A stretch of 64,000 nt of DNA from Cavenderia fasciculata (taxonomy: Eukaryota; Evosea; Eumycetozoa; Acytosteliales; Cavenderiaceae): NCBI RefSeq assembly GCF_000203815.1, contig NW_004457735.1, positions 1,798,001 through 1,862,000 of the forward strand, written 5' to 3'. Below the pieces are notes generated by a model. That model was not told the origin of the DNA and did no database searches. It was given only the letters and a program-made list of their open reading frames with translations. The stretch's first letter is position 1. The number at the start of each line of letters is the position of its first letter. Of this stretch, positions 40,523-52,269 are shown in pieces. The position numbers and the translations under genes are program-made.

Positions 40523-42419
40523 ATGAGTAAATTATTAGAATATGCAAATCATTGCTTAGAATCATATCAACCAACTACAATTGTAGCTGCTACTGCAGGT
40601 ATTACTGCTGCCTCTGTTTTACTTTTTAACAGTATTTCTGATCAAGGTAATATAATATAAAATTATAACATCTATAACATTTATAAATATATATATATAG
40701 ATGTATATTTTGATTGATTGATCAAATCTAATCTTTTTTTTTTATGTTTTTTCTATTTATTTATTTTTTTCTAATAGATTTTAGAAAACAAATGAGAAAT
40801 AAAGTATTTAGTACATTAAGAAGTGCACCAGGTGTAAAGGAAAAAGTAAAGGAAGAGAGAAAGAAAATCAAAGATCATCTAAAGGAACAATTCCAAACCA
40901 ATCCAAAGCACTCTCACTACACTTTGCCATTGAATGGTATCAAGCATGATGACATTCTCGAATTTATGGACGAGTTGATGAAAATAGATGAGAGCAAGTG
41001 GAAAGACAGCAAGGTCAGTGGTTGTGTCTATCTCGGTGAACAAGAACACTCGAACCTTTTGAACAAGACCTATGGCATGTTCTCACTCACCAATCCATTG
41101 CATCCAGACGTATTCCCCTCTATCAGAAAATTCGAAACTGAATCCATCGCCATGGTTGCCAACATGGTTAATGCTCATCCAAAGGTGGTTGGTGCAATGA
41201 CTAGTGGTGGAACTGAAAGTATTTTCATGGCTGTTAAAGCTTATCGTGATTTCTATAAAGATAAAACTTCAAATCCTGAAATGTATGTAAAAACTATAAT
41301 GTTAAACAAACAAAACAATCAATCAAATAAATTAATTATTAATACATTTATTTATTTATTTTCCTTTTCTTTTTAGAGTTGTACCAATAACAATTCATGC
41401 AGCATTTGATAAAGCATGTTCATATTTAAATATAAAGATTAGACATATTGAAGTTGGAGATGATTTCAAGGTTGATTTGAACAAGGTTCGTGCAGCCATT
41501 ACTAAAAACACTATTATGATTGCAGGATCTGCTGTCAATTTCCCACACGGTATCATTGATGATATCCAAGGACTCTCAAAGATTGCCAAGGAACACAAGA
41601 TTGGCTTGCACGTTGACGGATGTCTTGGTGGATTTGTATTGCCATTTGCCGAAGAGTTGGGATACGACATTCCAGTGTTTGACTTTAGATTGGATGGTGT
41701 CACTTCCATGTCGGTCGATACTCACAAGTATGGTTACGCTTCCAAAGGTACCTCTGTCGTTCTCTTTGGCAACAAGAAGCTTCGTCGTGCCATGTACTTT
41801 ACCGCACCCAACTGGCCAGGTGGTATCTACGCCTCACCAACCATGCCAGGTAGCAGACCAGGTGGTCTAGTTGCTGCTTGTTGGGCCTCCCTCGTTGCTC
41901 AAGGTAGAGATGGTTTTAGAAACAAAGTTAAAGAAATTATGATTACTACCAAAAATATTATTAATGGGTAAAAAAAAAAAAAAAAAATAGAAAAGAAGAA
42001 GAAATAATATTTATATAGTAATCTATTAATCTTTGATTTATTTTAGATTAAAACAAATAGAAGGAGTATCAATTATTGGTGATCCAAAAGCCATGGTAGT
42101 AGCATTTACAGCAGATAAGATATTCTTTATAAACGATCTGATGAGTAAGAAGGGATGGCATTTGAACACACTTCAAAAGCCAGACAGTTTACATCTTTGT
42201 GTGACTGCCAAGCACATTGGAATGGACAAACAATTCCTTCTCGACCTCAAGGACAGTATCGATGAATTAAAGAATATGAAAACTCTTCCAACCGATGGTA
42301 TGGCTCCCATCTATGGTACTGCCCATTCCATTCCAGATCGTGAAATGGTTGGTGTCATCCTCTCTGATTTCATCGATACTCTTATTACTTCTGATGTTAA
42401 ACCAAATCAATCAACTTAA
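40523..42419 (+). CDS. sglA: sphingosine-1-phosphate lyase
   Basis: A PLP enzyme of the endoplasmic reticulum that splits sphingosine-1-phosphate into hexadecenal and phosphoethanolamine, the exit step of sphingolipid breakdown. Exons 40523-40646, 40778-41282, 41377-41967 and 42047-42419 join in phase to 530 residues, close to the family length. The N-terminal segment contains a membrane anchor (TIVAATAGITAASVLLF). The group II decarboxylase fold shows TSGGTESI, HVDGCLGG and the cofactor Lys in SVDTHKYGYASKG (Lys327). In dictyostelids loss of this enzyme alters development and cisplatin sensitivity (family knowledge). Confidence 0.96.
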
Positions 42420-42887
42420 ACAAAAAACAAAACAAAACACAATAACAAGTAAATGTCATTTTTAAATAATAATAATAATCCATAAACAAATAACTACAAA
42501 TAAATAAATAAAGGTAAAACTAAGGTTTTTTTTTTGCACATACAATCACTCTCCTCGTTAAAACGAAGTTCAAAAAAAAATATTTTTGTCGTCGATTTTT
42601 TTCTTGTTTTTTTGCTCAATGCACACACAGAGGGAACTCATTCACATCTCTTTAAAGAGCTCTCTCTCTAATCTAGTACTCAATCAACTCTCCCCTTTCA
42701 TTCAACCCTCCACCCACACCTTGCATCAACATTCTATTGTTATTCTCAAGGTTAATAGTAACATTCACAAAACGGTTGATATCACCACATACCAACGTAG
42801 TAATAATAATATAATCATAACAAGTAGTAGTCGTTTGTTCTAGTAGTTATAGAGAGGAATCGAAAAGATAGATAGATAAGATCAAAA
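42420..42887. other. intergenic region, nothing recognised
   Basis: AT-rich 3' flank of the lyase gene followed by the pyrimidine-rich leader of the ZC3H15-type gene. No RNA or protein gene is supported. Confidence 0.5.
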
Positions 42888-44264
42888 ATGCCACCAAAAG
42901 AATCAAAAAAGGCAGTAGAAAAGGATAAACAAAAAAAGGTTGAAGACAAGACCTTTGGTCTCAAGAATAAGAATAAATCTAAAAAGGTTCAACAATTTGT
43001 AAAGACTGTTGAACAACAAGCAACTGCCAATGCAAACCAAAAGAAGGTAAGAAGAAGAATAGAAAAAGGAAAAGGATAAAGATAATGATAAAGATAAGGA
43101 AACAAGAAATAGTTAATTAATATCTTGTTTTTTAGGTCAATCACAAGGCCGAAATGGCAAAGAAGGAAAAGGAGTTAAAGGAAAAGGCCAAGCAAGATAT
43201 GGCTGCCTTCCTTCAACCAACCATTATTCAAGCCAAGGTACCATTGGGTGTCGATCCAAAATCAATTGTTTGCGAGTTCTTTAAGGCTGGTTCATGTGCA
43301 AAGGGTAACAAGTGTAAATTTGCTCATGATTTGAATGTTGCTAGAAAGGATGCCAAGATTGATATTTACACTGATCGTCGTAATGGTGAAGATAAGGGTA
43401 ACTATAACTTTAACTATCATTATAATTATATCATTATATAATCATCATTTATGTCTTTTGATTTTAATTTAACCTTATTATTATTTATTTTATAGAAAAA
43501 GATTTAATGGAAACTTGGGATGATGATAAACTCAAGAGTGTCGTTTCAACCAAACAAACTCAAACAAATAAGAATCTCAAGACTGCTATTGTATGTAAAT
43601 TTTTCCTTGAAGCCATTGAATCTGCCAAATATGGTTGGTTCTGGGAATGTCCAAATGGTGCATCATGCATGTATCAACATTGTCTTCCACCAGGATTCGT
43701 CCTTCAAAAGAAAAAGACAAAGGAAGATGAAGTAGAAGAAATCCCAATTGAAGAACTTATTGAAGAAGAGGTAAGAATAGAAAAGAAAAGAAAAAGAAGA
43801 TTGATTGAAAATTTGGTAATGAATTCATTAGATATCTAATACTTTTATTGTTTTTCTTTTCCTTTTATTTTTTGTAGAGAGCCAAATTAACAAAGTCAAC
43901 ACCAGTAACATTAGAAACCTTTACCAAATGGAAAGCAGAAAAGAAAATTCAAAAAGAAAAGGCAGCCAAGGATGCAGAAGAAAAGAGAATGGCAGATATC
44001 AAGGCTGGCAAGACCTCTATGAGTGGAAGAGAAATGTTTGTTTTCAACCCAGACTTGTTTGTTGATGATGACTTTGCTATCGATGTCACATCCAAAGAAT
44101 TTGAAGTTGATCCAAATGATGTCACATCTATTGCTTCCACTGTCGACAAGAGCTTATTTATTGAAGATGACGATATTCCAGACATGTCAGATGATGATGA
44201 AGATGAAGATGATGATGAGGATGACGGTGAAGATCAAGAGGAAGATGAAGAAGACGACGAATAA
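42888..44264 (+). CDS. ZC3H15/DFRP1-type zinc-finger protein, DRG1 GTPase partner
   Basis: The conserved eukaryotic DFRP1 (ZC3H15; yeast Tma46) binds and stabilises the translation-associated GTPase DRG1/Rbg1. Exons 42888-43046, 43136-43397, 43496-43770 and 43878-44264 join in phase to 360 residues. The Lys-rich N-terminus MPPKESKKAVEK and FGLKNKNKSKKVQ is a family hallmark. Two CCCH fingers follow: CEFFKAGSCAKGNKCKFAH (Cx7Cx5Cx3H) and a longer-spaced one ending CPNGASCMYQH. The DRG-binding segment with SGREMFVFNPDLF follows, then a highly acidic tail of Asp/Glu runs. Probably cytosolic and ribosome-associated. Confidence 0.93.
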
Positions 44265-44379
44265 AAAAAAATGGAAAATATATATTATACACAAAACAAA
44301 AAGAGATGGAATAATAACATGATCGTTTATGAAAATCTACCTGATCATCAGGTTTTAATATGTATCATAATAATAACGA

Positions 44380-44811
44380 ACGACGTTTATTTAAACTGAG
44401 ATGTTCTTCAAAGTTTACAGATGCTTCATTGCTTGTCTTAGTACTGGATGATACCCTATCACAAAATATCGATTCTTAAGAATTGCGTACTCCGATGACA
44501 ATGCTCGGTTTTTGACAATAATATGATACTCATTTTGTTGAGAAATATTCCTACATTTTTGTATTGATAACTATTGGAATTTGATCAACTGTTATTTATC
44601 TTTTGAATTTAATTATAAATGGGTTGGGGATGTATGATGACAAATTGAGCAGTATAGCAATCGATCATGTTAAACAGAGGATCTCTACCAGCTCACCCTA
44701 TTGTTATCATTCAGTCTACTCGAGTTCTTCAACGCAACTTTCATCGCTACGTTTCTTCCACGTATGGAACAGTAGCCTCTAGTTGCGTACGACGTTTATT
44801 TAAACTGAGAT
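44380..44811. repeat. 23-bp direct repeat pair
   Basis: ACGACGTTTATTTAAACTGAGAT-type sequence occurs at 44380-44402 and identically at 44789-44811, both followed by TTCTTC (with one extra base in the first copy). A shorter AAACTGAGAT recurs near 44862. The pair brackets about 390 bases that include the coding-like frame at 44667. Confidence 0.9.
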
Positions 44812-45135
44812 TTCTTCTGGCTATCACAACTCAAAAGTTGGTGCATGTATAAAAAACTTTTCAAAACTGAGATGATGGGAACGAATTCGTTTACCATTTA
44901 GCTTTATCTTTTTTTTTTCTGTCAGGCAAAAACCGAGTTGCAGAAGACACAATATATATAATATTCGGTCGAGTCATTTACACACATGTGCCTACACTGA
45001 TCGTTTCTCAGGTGCAGATATAAGACAATACAGGCATAGAGTAACTATATTCTTTACAAAACATCACTATGGGGGTAATTTATTCAAAGAATGTCTTAAA
45101 GGGTATCGTGGTCATGAGTAGGTACACAAGGACAG

Positions 45136-45434
45136 TCAAGCATACTCAAAATAGAAAGCATTTATTTTCCTCCAAAGGGGAGAATTGGTCATGATTTTGT
45201 ATACCTGACAAGTAGTAGGCAACATCAATCGGTGTGGTGTGTCTTTTATCTGCACTACTCTAAAAGCAACAAAATAAATCAATGAAGCATTATTTGTAAC
45301 TGACCTAATCATACGGATCACCTGATGAGAGATGTGTTGAGGTGACCCGTTGCAACGAGTCGACTGAAGGGGGAAGTTTGAATCACTAAAGTAGTATTCT
45401 ACTTGTTTCATAATTTTGTGAGAGTGAAGCATCG
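45136..45434 (-). pseudogene. La-motif (HTH_La) protein fragment
   Basis: A minus-strand frame reads HKIMKQVEYYFSDSNFP, the signature start of the La RNA-binding motif, then degenerates: the usual charged KDxFL stretch is replaced by LQSTRCNGSP, while later positions (HQVIRMIRSVTNNASLI) still follow the La pattern of two helices. An intron-like GTCAG...TTGCTTTTAG lies inside. No start, RRM or continuation is found. Functional La proteins bind 3' UUU-OH ends of RNA polymerase III transcripts. Probably a decayed copy. Confidence 0.4.
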
Positions 45435-45640
45435 TCTTTGGCTTGGGCAGCAACAGCGATGATAAAGAAGAATTCATTGGCCAAGATGAAGAGGAGTTCA
45501 TCGACTTTTATAATGATGATGAAGAGGAGGACATCGACGCAGATGTAGAGGAACACAATGATAATGTGGATATCAATTGATGAAGCTTTCTAAACTACCA
45601 AACCAATCGACACTGATGACAAAGTTAACGCCGTCAAAAC
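45428..45640 (+). pseudogene. acidic gene fragment with frameshift
   Basis: On the plus strand, head to head with the La fragment, a frame reads FGLGSNSDDKEEFIGQ then Asp/Glu-rich text to a stop at about 45580; a second, shifted frame continues with TTKPIDTDDKVNAVKTPTS. The composition is clearly protein-derived but the frame is broken and no start is seen. Confidence 0.4.
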
Positions 45641-46731
45641 TCCAACATCTTAAACAACTCCAACAAATCCAACAACCACAACAACAACAATTGATAGTCG
45701 TTTAGGTTCGACTCTATCCAATATTTATTGATGATGGACATCTAGTTATGTATTTAAATGCTCAAAGAAATAAAATATTCATATGTATTATTATTGTTAT
45801 TATTCTTTTTTATTCGTTTATTCGTTGGACTCTATCCAATATATTTATAATTCTTTAATTATCCATGGACAAAAATTACTCAGAGGCCAAATCCAAGAGT
45901 GTTTTGGATATTAGTTTGCAAATAGCAAGAAGAAAGAATCTCTTATCGGTCATTTAATTTCAAACTGTCATTGCGTATGGATAAATTACCCTTAGTGTTG
46001 TTTTAATTTTACTACAATGTTGAAGTCTATATGATACTTAACTTTATCATTTATGGATAGGCATGGATGTATTGTTTGATTAAATATTGAACTATAAAGC
46101 TGTAAGGGATAAATAAAAAGAGGAAAAGAAATATGAGTAGAATCAATAGAGCTACCATTACTCTTGTCTCAATCACAATGTTTCTCATTCTAAAAAAAAA
46201 ACCAATATATAGATAATAAATATTAGTATCCAGATAATTTTGACTAAGAACCAAAATCTTTTATAAATATATAATATAAATTAAAGTAAGACTATAAACT
46301 ACCATGAAATATTATATACATCACTAACCATTATTCTATTGTTTAAAGACAATAGAAATAAACCTCTTTTTTAAAATTATAGATTACACTTGTGGTAATA
46401 TTATTATTATTATTTTAAAAAGACACTACAACTCCTTTTGGTTGGTGGGAGGATGTTCTAGTCTCTGCCAAATGGTCACATATATCTTCTGAGGGTAGGT
46501 TGCTGACTTTGAGAAAAAATAAACGCTCACAACACTTCAAATATTCATAACACATTTTAAAGTATTATTTTGAATTTGATTTAAAAATCATAAGGTTTAT
46601 TTCTTTTATCTTTCTTCATTATCACTTATTTATTTTTAAGTTCCCTCCCCTCACTTCATTGTTGTACAACACACCAAATATCTATCTATCTATTACCGTC
46701 TTTTATTCTATACATCTTTTAATCTATATAA

Positions 46732-47034
46732 ACATGTCCACAAATAATCTTGTTGAATGTCCCATATGCCAAAATATGTATCCATTTTTGGATTTAGGGA
46801 CTTACGGAGATCAACAACATCCAATCGATAGTAATAATAATAAACAAGATGCTACAATGCAGGGTGATCTATTGAGAGCGAGAGAGAAATCCAACAACAA
46901 CAACAATAATAATAATAAAAATAATAATAATAAGTGAAAAGTCAAAATCATCGAACTGAGAGAATTGTGCGGGGCTCATACAAGTGTGTATGACAGACTC
47001 TGAGTTTTTCAGCTAGTTTGTTTTGACTTTGCAC

Positions 47035-47066
<32 letters not shown>

Positions 47067-47679
47067 ACAACAATTAGTATCAAATTGTGGGATCCAAACA
47101 ATTACAAGAGATGCATGCAATGTGGTACCCAAATAAATTTGTCATTTTGGGATTTCCACCAATCACAGTGCCTTGACATATTAGCAAAAGGTGTCAAGGT
47201 GGATGGTCAAAATAATTGGTGGTCAAGATGAAATCAAGGACAACAAAGATCCCCAAATGAAACCATTATTAGATGACGAACTAATGGATGAAAAAGTTGG
47301 GGTTGACGTCCAAATGGAACCTCTTTCTGGTGGTCAAGATGATGATGATGGCGACGATGACCATCATGCATTTACAGATTTCCAAGATGAGGAAAAGTTA
47401 AAAATTTAACAGACAAGGATTTATCAATTGCACTTGATTCTATCCCCACTCTTTGTCAAGGTATGACATTAAATCATTTATTAATATCATACATTTATCT
47501 ATAAATCATTTAATCTAACATTTTTTTGTTTTTTTTGATTATTATCTTTAGATTTCAATAATCGAGTGACAATCGAATTCAAGAAAAAAGTTGAAGCAAA
47601 AGCTGCGTCAAAGAGTCAACCCTCAAACGCGCGTATCAACAAGTCTCAATTACAAACTCTGGGCCAGGTCATATGTGGT
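46732..47679 (+). pseudogene. zinc-finger protein pseudogene
   Basis: Starts with ATG at 46732 (MSTNNLVECPICQNMYPFL). The same frame continues past TGA (46935) with KVKIIELRELCGAH. Further on, another frame gives KLWDPNNYKRCMQCG with a Cys-x2-Cys...His-x4-Cys pattern, then a one-base shift leads into an acidic segment (QMEPLSGGQDDDD), another shift into LTDKDLSIALDSIP, and an intact-looking intron (47461-47551) joins to FNNRVTIEFKKKVEAKAAS. One nonsense and at least two frameshifts make a functional product unlikely, though unseen introns could rescue part of it. It ends in the left arm of the 54-bp inverted repeat. Confidence 0.5.
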
Positions 47680-47854
47680 GAGGGTCTAATTGTGCATTGC
47701 CAAAGAAACGAACGAAAAAAACTTATTTTTCATCCAAGACTCGAAATATGCATCTATCTCCAATTAATTATTCTCTATTATTATAACATAGAACAGTTGG
47801 ACCACATATGACCTGGCCCAGAGTTTGTAATTGAGACTTGTTGATACGCGCGTT
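47626..47854. repeat. perfect 54-bp inverted repeat with 121-base loop
   Basis: Left arm 47626-47679 begins AACGCGCGTATCAACAAGTC; right arm 47801-47854 is its exact reverse complement and ends GACTTGTTGATACGCGCGTT. The left arm lies in the last exon of the zinc-finger pseudogene, so the right arm is an inverted duplication of coding sequence. A transcript would fold into a 54-bp perfect RNA duplex. Confidence 0.97.
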
Positions 47855-47906
47855 ATATAGATAACTTTAAAATACACAATTTATTTATTTATTTATACAT
47901 TTACAT

Positions 47907-49628
47907 TTACTTGTTTAAATCATTAATAGCAAATAGAATTCTTTTTGATTCACCCATTGTTAGAGATAGACGATTGAGGTCATATTCAGAGAGTTGGGTG
48001 AGAATGTCCATTGTGATGGATTGGTCTTCAAACGTTTTGATCAGGTGAGGAAGTTTGGAGAGACTTTAGAAGTGTTCTTACACCACCAACCTTGTAGATT
48101 TCGTTTTTGATGGTTTGGTAGAGTGTCTCGGCTTGGTCGGGTGGTGCCAAGGCTAAACACTTGCGTAGAGTTTCCTCGGTGTAATTGAGGAGATCCAAAC
48201 CGTTGGTGTTGAGACGGTCAAACTCATCGGCAACGGCCGGGGCGTTATGACGGAGTAAAAAGTAACTGTACACGTGACGGTCTGTAAATTTGTTAATGTA
48301 CAATGGGATAGAGGCAATTTCACTGAGAGGATCTGGACGGTATTGAATGTTTGGATCAGAGTAGACGATCGAGATGGGTACCTTGGTGATGAGATCGACA
48401 CAGTTTGGAATATCGAGAATTGCATGCAACACGTATTCAACCTTGATTGCCTTTGGATAATAGGTAGAGGTTGGCAAGTCGTGTGGCAACTCGAAAACAA
48501 ACGAGTGAGTACCTTGTGACCCCTTGTTAATCTTTGGCAAAAAGTATTTCTTGCTTGATGCAACCTTTACAATGGACTTTGGTTGATCGTGACGATCCTC
48601 GTTTCTGTAGAGATCAAAATCAATCTTTTTAATTGTCTTTTTGCTGTTGTTGTTTACAGTCACCTCCATTTCAATATCTTCACCTCTAACATAGGAATTC
48701 TTGGCAGATTTAATTGTCATTTCAATTGATCCTCCTGATAATGGTGATTTTGATGCCTACAGAAACAAAATAAAAGATATTAATTTAAAAATGAATGAAT
48801 AAACTTGATTCATTATTGATTTATACTACATACTGTCACATTTAATGGAATGTTTGTAATTTTAAAGATGGTATCTTCAATGTTTACAACATTGACTGTA
48901 GCGTTGAGAGCTTGGTCTGGGAGATTGACGACATCAGCAGTTGCAAAGAGAGAGTATTCCACCTTGAAATCATTGATGTGGGTACTTGATTGACACTCTT
49001 TTGGAATAAAGAATTGGAATGGGAAGATGTGCTTTCCACACTCGAGACGAACCTTTTTATCGGGTACTAGTTGGAGTAGGTTACGAGAGTCGTAAAATAG
49101 ACTACGAATGGTCTTTCCACGATACGAGATCTTACCCTTGAATTGTACACGCAACGAACGAATAACAATAAATGGTTGTGACACTGAGTACAAAAGAGAC
49201 ATGTCTAGTGGTTGACCGGTAATGTAGGTACGTGCAGTGTAGATCTCTCCATATGGTGAAAAGGATAGCTTGGTTTCAAGTGGATAACAACTGACGTATT
49301 GTGGTGCAAAGTAGACTGGTGGTGGTAATCCAAAGCCTTGTAGAGCATTGACAGTCTGTTGTACTGCAGCCAATTGTGGACTGGCTTGAATGACTTGAGG
49401 AGCAACACCTCCAACAGTAGTATAGGGTGGATTAAAATCAAAAGATACTCTTACAAAACCTTTCTTGGTGAGACTTAACCATTGGTCTCTACTACCTTGT
49501 AATACATTGTTTTTCAACAATGATACTGGTACTTGAACAGATCCCAATACTTTATCGGCTCCAAATCTCTCCTTGTCATAAATTTCAATTTCAATCAATG
49601 TTTGATCATCAACTGATTGTCTAAGAAG

Positions 49629-49671
<43 letters not shown>

Positions 49672-49955
49672 ATATTAATATCATATGATATATAGTCTAA
49701 AGTATATAAAACAACATACAATTCAACGATATGATTCCAAACAGGAGCCAAAGATTTCTTGATAACTTCAGTTTTATAAGTTTGACCTAAACATTTTACA
49801 ACTGTATAGGGATCAGATGAATCTATAGATAGATAGATTAAATTAGTATCATATATCTATCACGTGAGTCTCTATCTCTATAAATACATACTTCCATCAT
49901 TTGCTTTCAACTCTTTTGCTTCAACAATAACTAATCTAAGATTTCTTCTTTCCAT
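47907..49955 (-). CDS. arrestin-domain protein with C2 domain (AdcB/AdcC-like), C-terminal SAM-like part out of frame
   Basis: Dictyostelid Adc proteins combine a C2 domain, an arrestin fold and a SAM-like domain and act in membrane trafficking or signalling. Exons are 49955-49892, 49822-49720, 49620-48834 and 48756 onward. The C2 domain covers the first ~130 residues (SDPYTVVKC, DQTLIEIEIYDKE), arrestin N- and C-lobes follow. The open frame stops at 48028 after 560 residues. A one-base shift at CC (plus 48057-48058) would continue the protein as KLPHLIKTFEDQSITMD and LTQLSEYDLNRLSL to TAA at 47907, a good SAM ending. Either the assembly has one extra base or this allele is truncated. Confidence 0.85.
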
Positions 49956-50441
49956 TTTAGATATCTCGAGATTTATCTAATGTATTATTACAACTATTAT
50001 TAAAAAAATACAATGAGTGATTGTGAGTTGTAGTGAGACTACAACAAGCTGATAAAGTTTAAAAAATATCCGTTGCCCAATTAAATCAAAAAATTCTAAA
50101 AATATCTTTGTGTATTTGGGATAGGCATCACCACTTGGTGGCTTGGCTAGGACACGATATAATGTTGACCTCTAGTCTTTGATGGGTAAGACTCGATATC
50201 CACAGAGATCTGATCTTTTCTTTAGATTTCATTATGATTCTGGTCAAATAATACTTTACCTTGCTTGATTTGCAAGGTTGCCTAGATTAATATTATTCTA
50301 ATGAGAGAGTTTTGAAAAAAGATGGTTAAAAGTTAGAGAGATGAAATAAAGAAAATATAAATACTCATGATAACTATTATTACAAAGGCTATGTTTCAAT
50401 TTGTATATACATATACATTTTCTAGAAAAAAAAAAAAAGAA
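49956..50441. other. intergenic region, nothing recognised
   Basis: AT-rich divergent spacer between the arrestin/C2 gene and the broken secreted-protein gene. No supported gene or RNA. Confidence 0.5.
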
Positions 50442-50847
50442 ATGAATAAATTAGTGGTATTAGTTTTATGTCTATCTACATTTATAATTGGATCAGTTGT
50501 TGCCAATGAACAAGAAGATGTAATTCCAAAGATGATTGTTATCAGTTCTTCAAGAATGCCAAATGTAATCTTTGACTTGAGAGAAACGAACGGCCAATGG
50601 AATATTAGTACTCGAGTCGTTATACTTTAGAATCTTGATGGCACTCTTTGAAGAGTTTAGAGATATTCCAGATGGTGCAGACTATCGTTCAAAAGAACCA
50701 ATCTTTGGTGGAGAGTATCATGCCATAACACGTTCACCCAACAAGCGATTCAGTTGGAATCATGCTGCCTCTACCAAACCAAAACTATGTATTCTTTTAG
50801 AAGAACTAGTTGAACGTCTCATACTATCAGTTGAAAGTCCAAAGTAG
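50442..50847 (+). pseudogene. secreted-protein gene broken by a frameshift
   Basis: The first frame starts at 50442 with a good signal peptide (MNKLVVLVLCLSTFIIGSVV) followed by about 37 residues to a stop at 50628. A second frame, one base off, continues without a gap as ALFEEFRDIPDGADYRS, then PIFGGEYHAITRSPNKR to a stop at 50847. The two halves look like one small secreted protein of about 130 residues. No intron boundary explains the shift. Family not recognised; a sequencing error is possible. Confidence 0.4.
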
Positions 50848-51068
50848 TAAATAGAAATATAAATAAATAAGTCAGATTTATACACAGACTTGAAATAATA
50901 ATATTTCATCTCATCTTTGCAAAGACTAAAATATATTTTTTTTCTTGGAAATTGTTAAAAATCGACCAAGTCAAACAACTCTGAACCAATAATTTTTAAT
51001 TTCACACAAGCAACTAACTAAAGTTACAGAGTTTAGTAAAACATATTTATAGATAGAGATAAATAATC

Positions 51069-52232
51069 ATGGCATCAAGACAAAGAAGACAAATAGAAGA
51101 GGAAGAAGAGGAAGAGGAAGTTGATGTACAACAACAATCAGAAGGAGAGGAAGCAGCCGCTGAAGCAGCAGAGGAAGAAGACGAGGCATTCATTCCAATC
51201 AGTAGATTGCAAGATGTAAATGGTATTACAGCTGCCGATATCAAAAAGCTTCAAGAAGCTGGTTTGAATACAGTACAGTCGATTGTTCATAGCACCAAAA
51301 AGATGTTGTGTGCCATCAAGAATATCTCTGAAACCAAGGCAGACAAGCTTATTGCCGAGGCAATGAAGATCTTCAAGACTGGTTTTACATCGGCATCTTT
51401 GGTCAACCAAGCGCGTAAACAAATCATTCATCTTACCACTGGTAGCAAGGAACTCGATAACTTGTTGGATGGTGGTTTCGAAGCTGGTTCAATCACCGAG
51501 TTGTTTGGTGAGTTTAGAACGGGAAAGACTCAAATCTGTCATACCCTCTGCGTTACTTGTCAATTATCAATCAATCAAGGTGGTGGTGAAGGTCGTGCTC
51601 TCTATATAGACACTGAAGGTACTTTTAGACCTGAACGTCTATTAGAAATTGCTGAAAGATTTGGTTTAGATGGTGAATCTGTTCTAAGTATGTAGAAATA
51701 ATAATATTAAAAATATATATATATACTTTTATTTTCTATTCTAACTCTTTCTTTTCTTTCTTTTTTTTTAGATAATGTTGCATATGCAAGAGCATATAAT
51801 ACAGATCATCAATTACAATTATTAGTTCAAGCATCAGCTATGATGTCTGAATCTAGATACAGTTTGTTGATTGTTGATAGTGCAACAGCACTCTATCGTA
51901 CCGATTACAGTGGTCGTAGTGAGTTGTCTGATCGTCAAAGACATTTGGCACGATTCCTACGTGGACTCCAACGTTTGGCCGATGAGTTTGGCATTGTCGT
52001 CATCATCACCAATCAAGTCGTCGCAACTGTCGATGGCAGCGTATTCAATGCCAACCCAATCAAACCAATTGGTGGTCACATCATCGCTCACGCCTCTACC
52101 ACTCGTCTCTCTCTCAGAAAGGGTAAGGGTGAGAATCGTATCTGCAAGGTATATGATTCACCTTCACTTCCAGAAGAGGAAAAACAATTTGCCATTTATG
52201 GTTATGGTATTGGTGATATTAAAGATGAATAA
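51069..52232 (+). CDS. rad51: RAD51 recombinase
   Basis: The eukaryotic RecA homologue that forms ATP-dependent filaments on single-stranded DNA and drives homologous pairing in the nucleus. Exons 51069-51687 and 51772-52232 join in phase 1 to 359 residues. A Glu-rich N-terminal tail precedes the helix-hairpin-helix domain ([16 protein letters not shown]). The RecA core has Walker [10 protein letters not shown] at 147-155, [14 protein letters not shown], Walker [12 protein letters not shown] and the L2 region with [11 protein letters not shown]. The C-terminus ends [11 protein letters not shown], as in other RAD51s. It is the mitotic RAD51 rather than DMC1 by its overall sequence. Confidence 0.96.
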
Positions 52233-52236
52233 GAAA

Positions 52237-52269
<33 letters not shown>

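Larger units (their letters stand above)
44265..46731. other. gene-poor region with broken coding fragments
   Basis: About 2.5 kb between the ZC3H15-type gene and the zinc-finger pseudogene. It contains a frame at 44667-44852 (MLNRGSLPAHPIVIIQS) with protein-like, G+C-richer composition but no homology I can name, the direct repeat and the La-motif and acidic fragments listed separately, and a CAGGCAAAAACCGAG string at 44922-44936 also found at the Fanzor 3' end. Nothing here looks like an intact gene. Confidence 0.5.

Noticed and set aside
46133-46200. Short frame MSRINRATITLVSITMFLIL as a secreted peptide gene
   Set aside because: Too short, no downstream exon and no support beyond a hydrophobic run.
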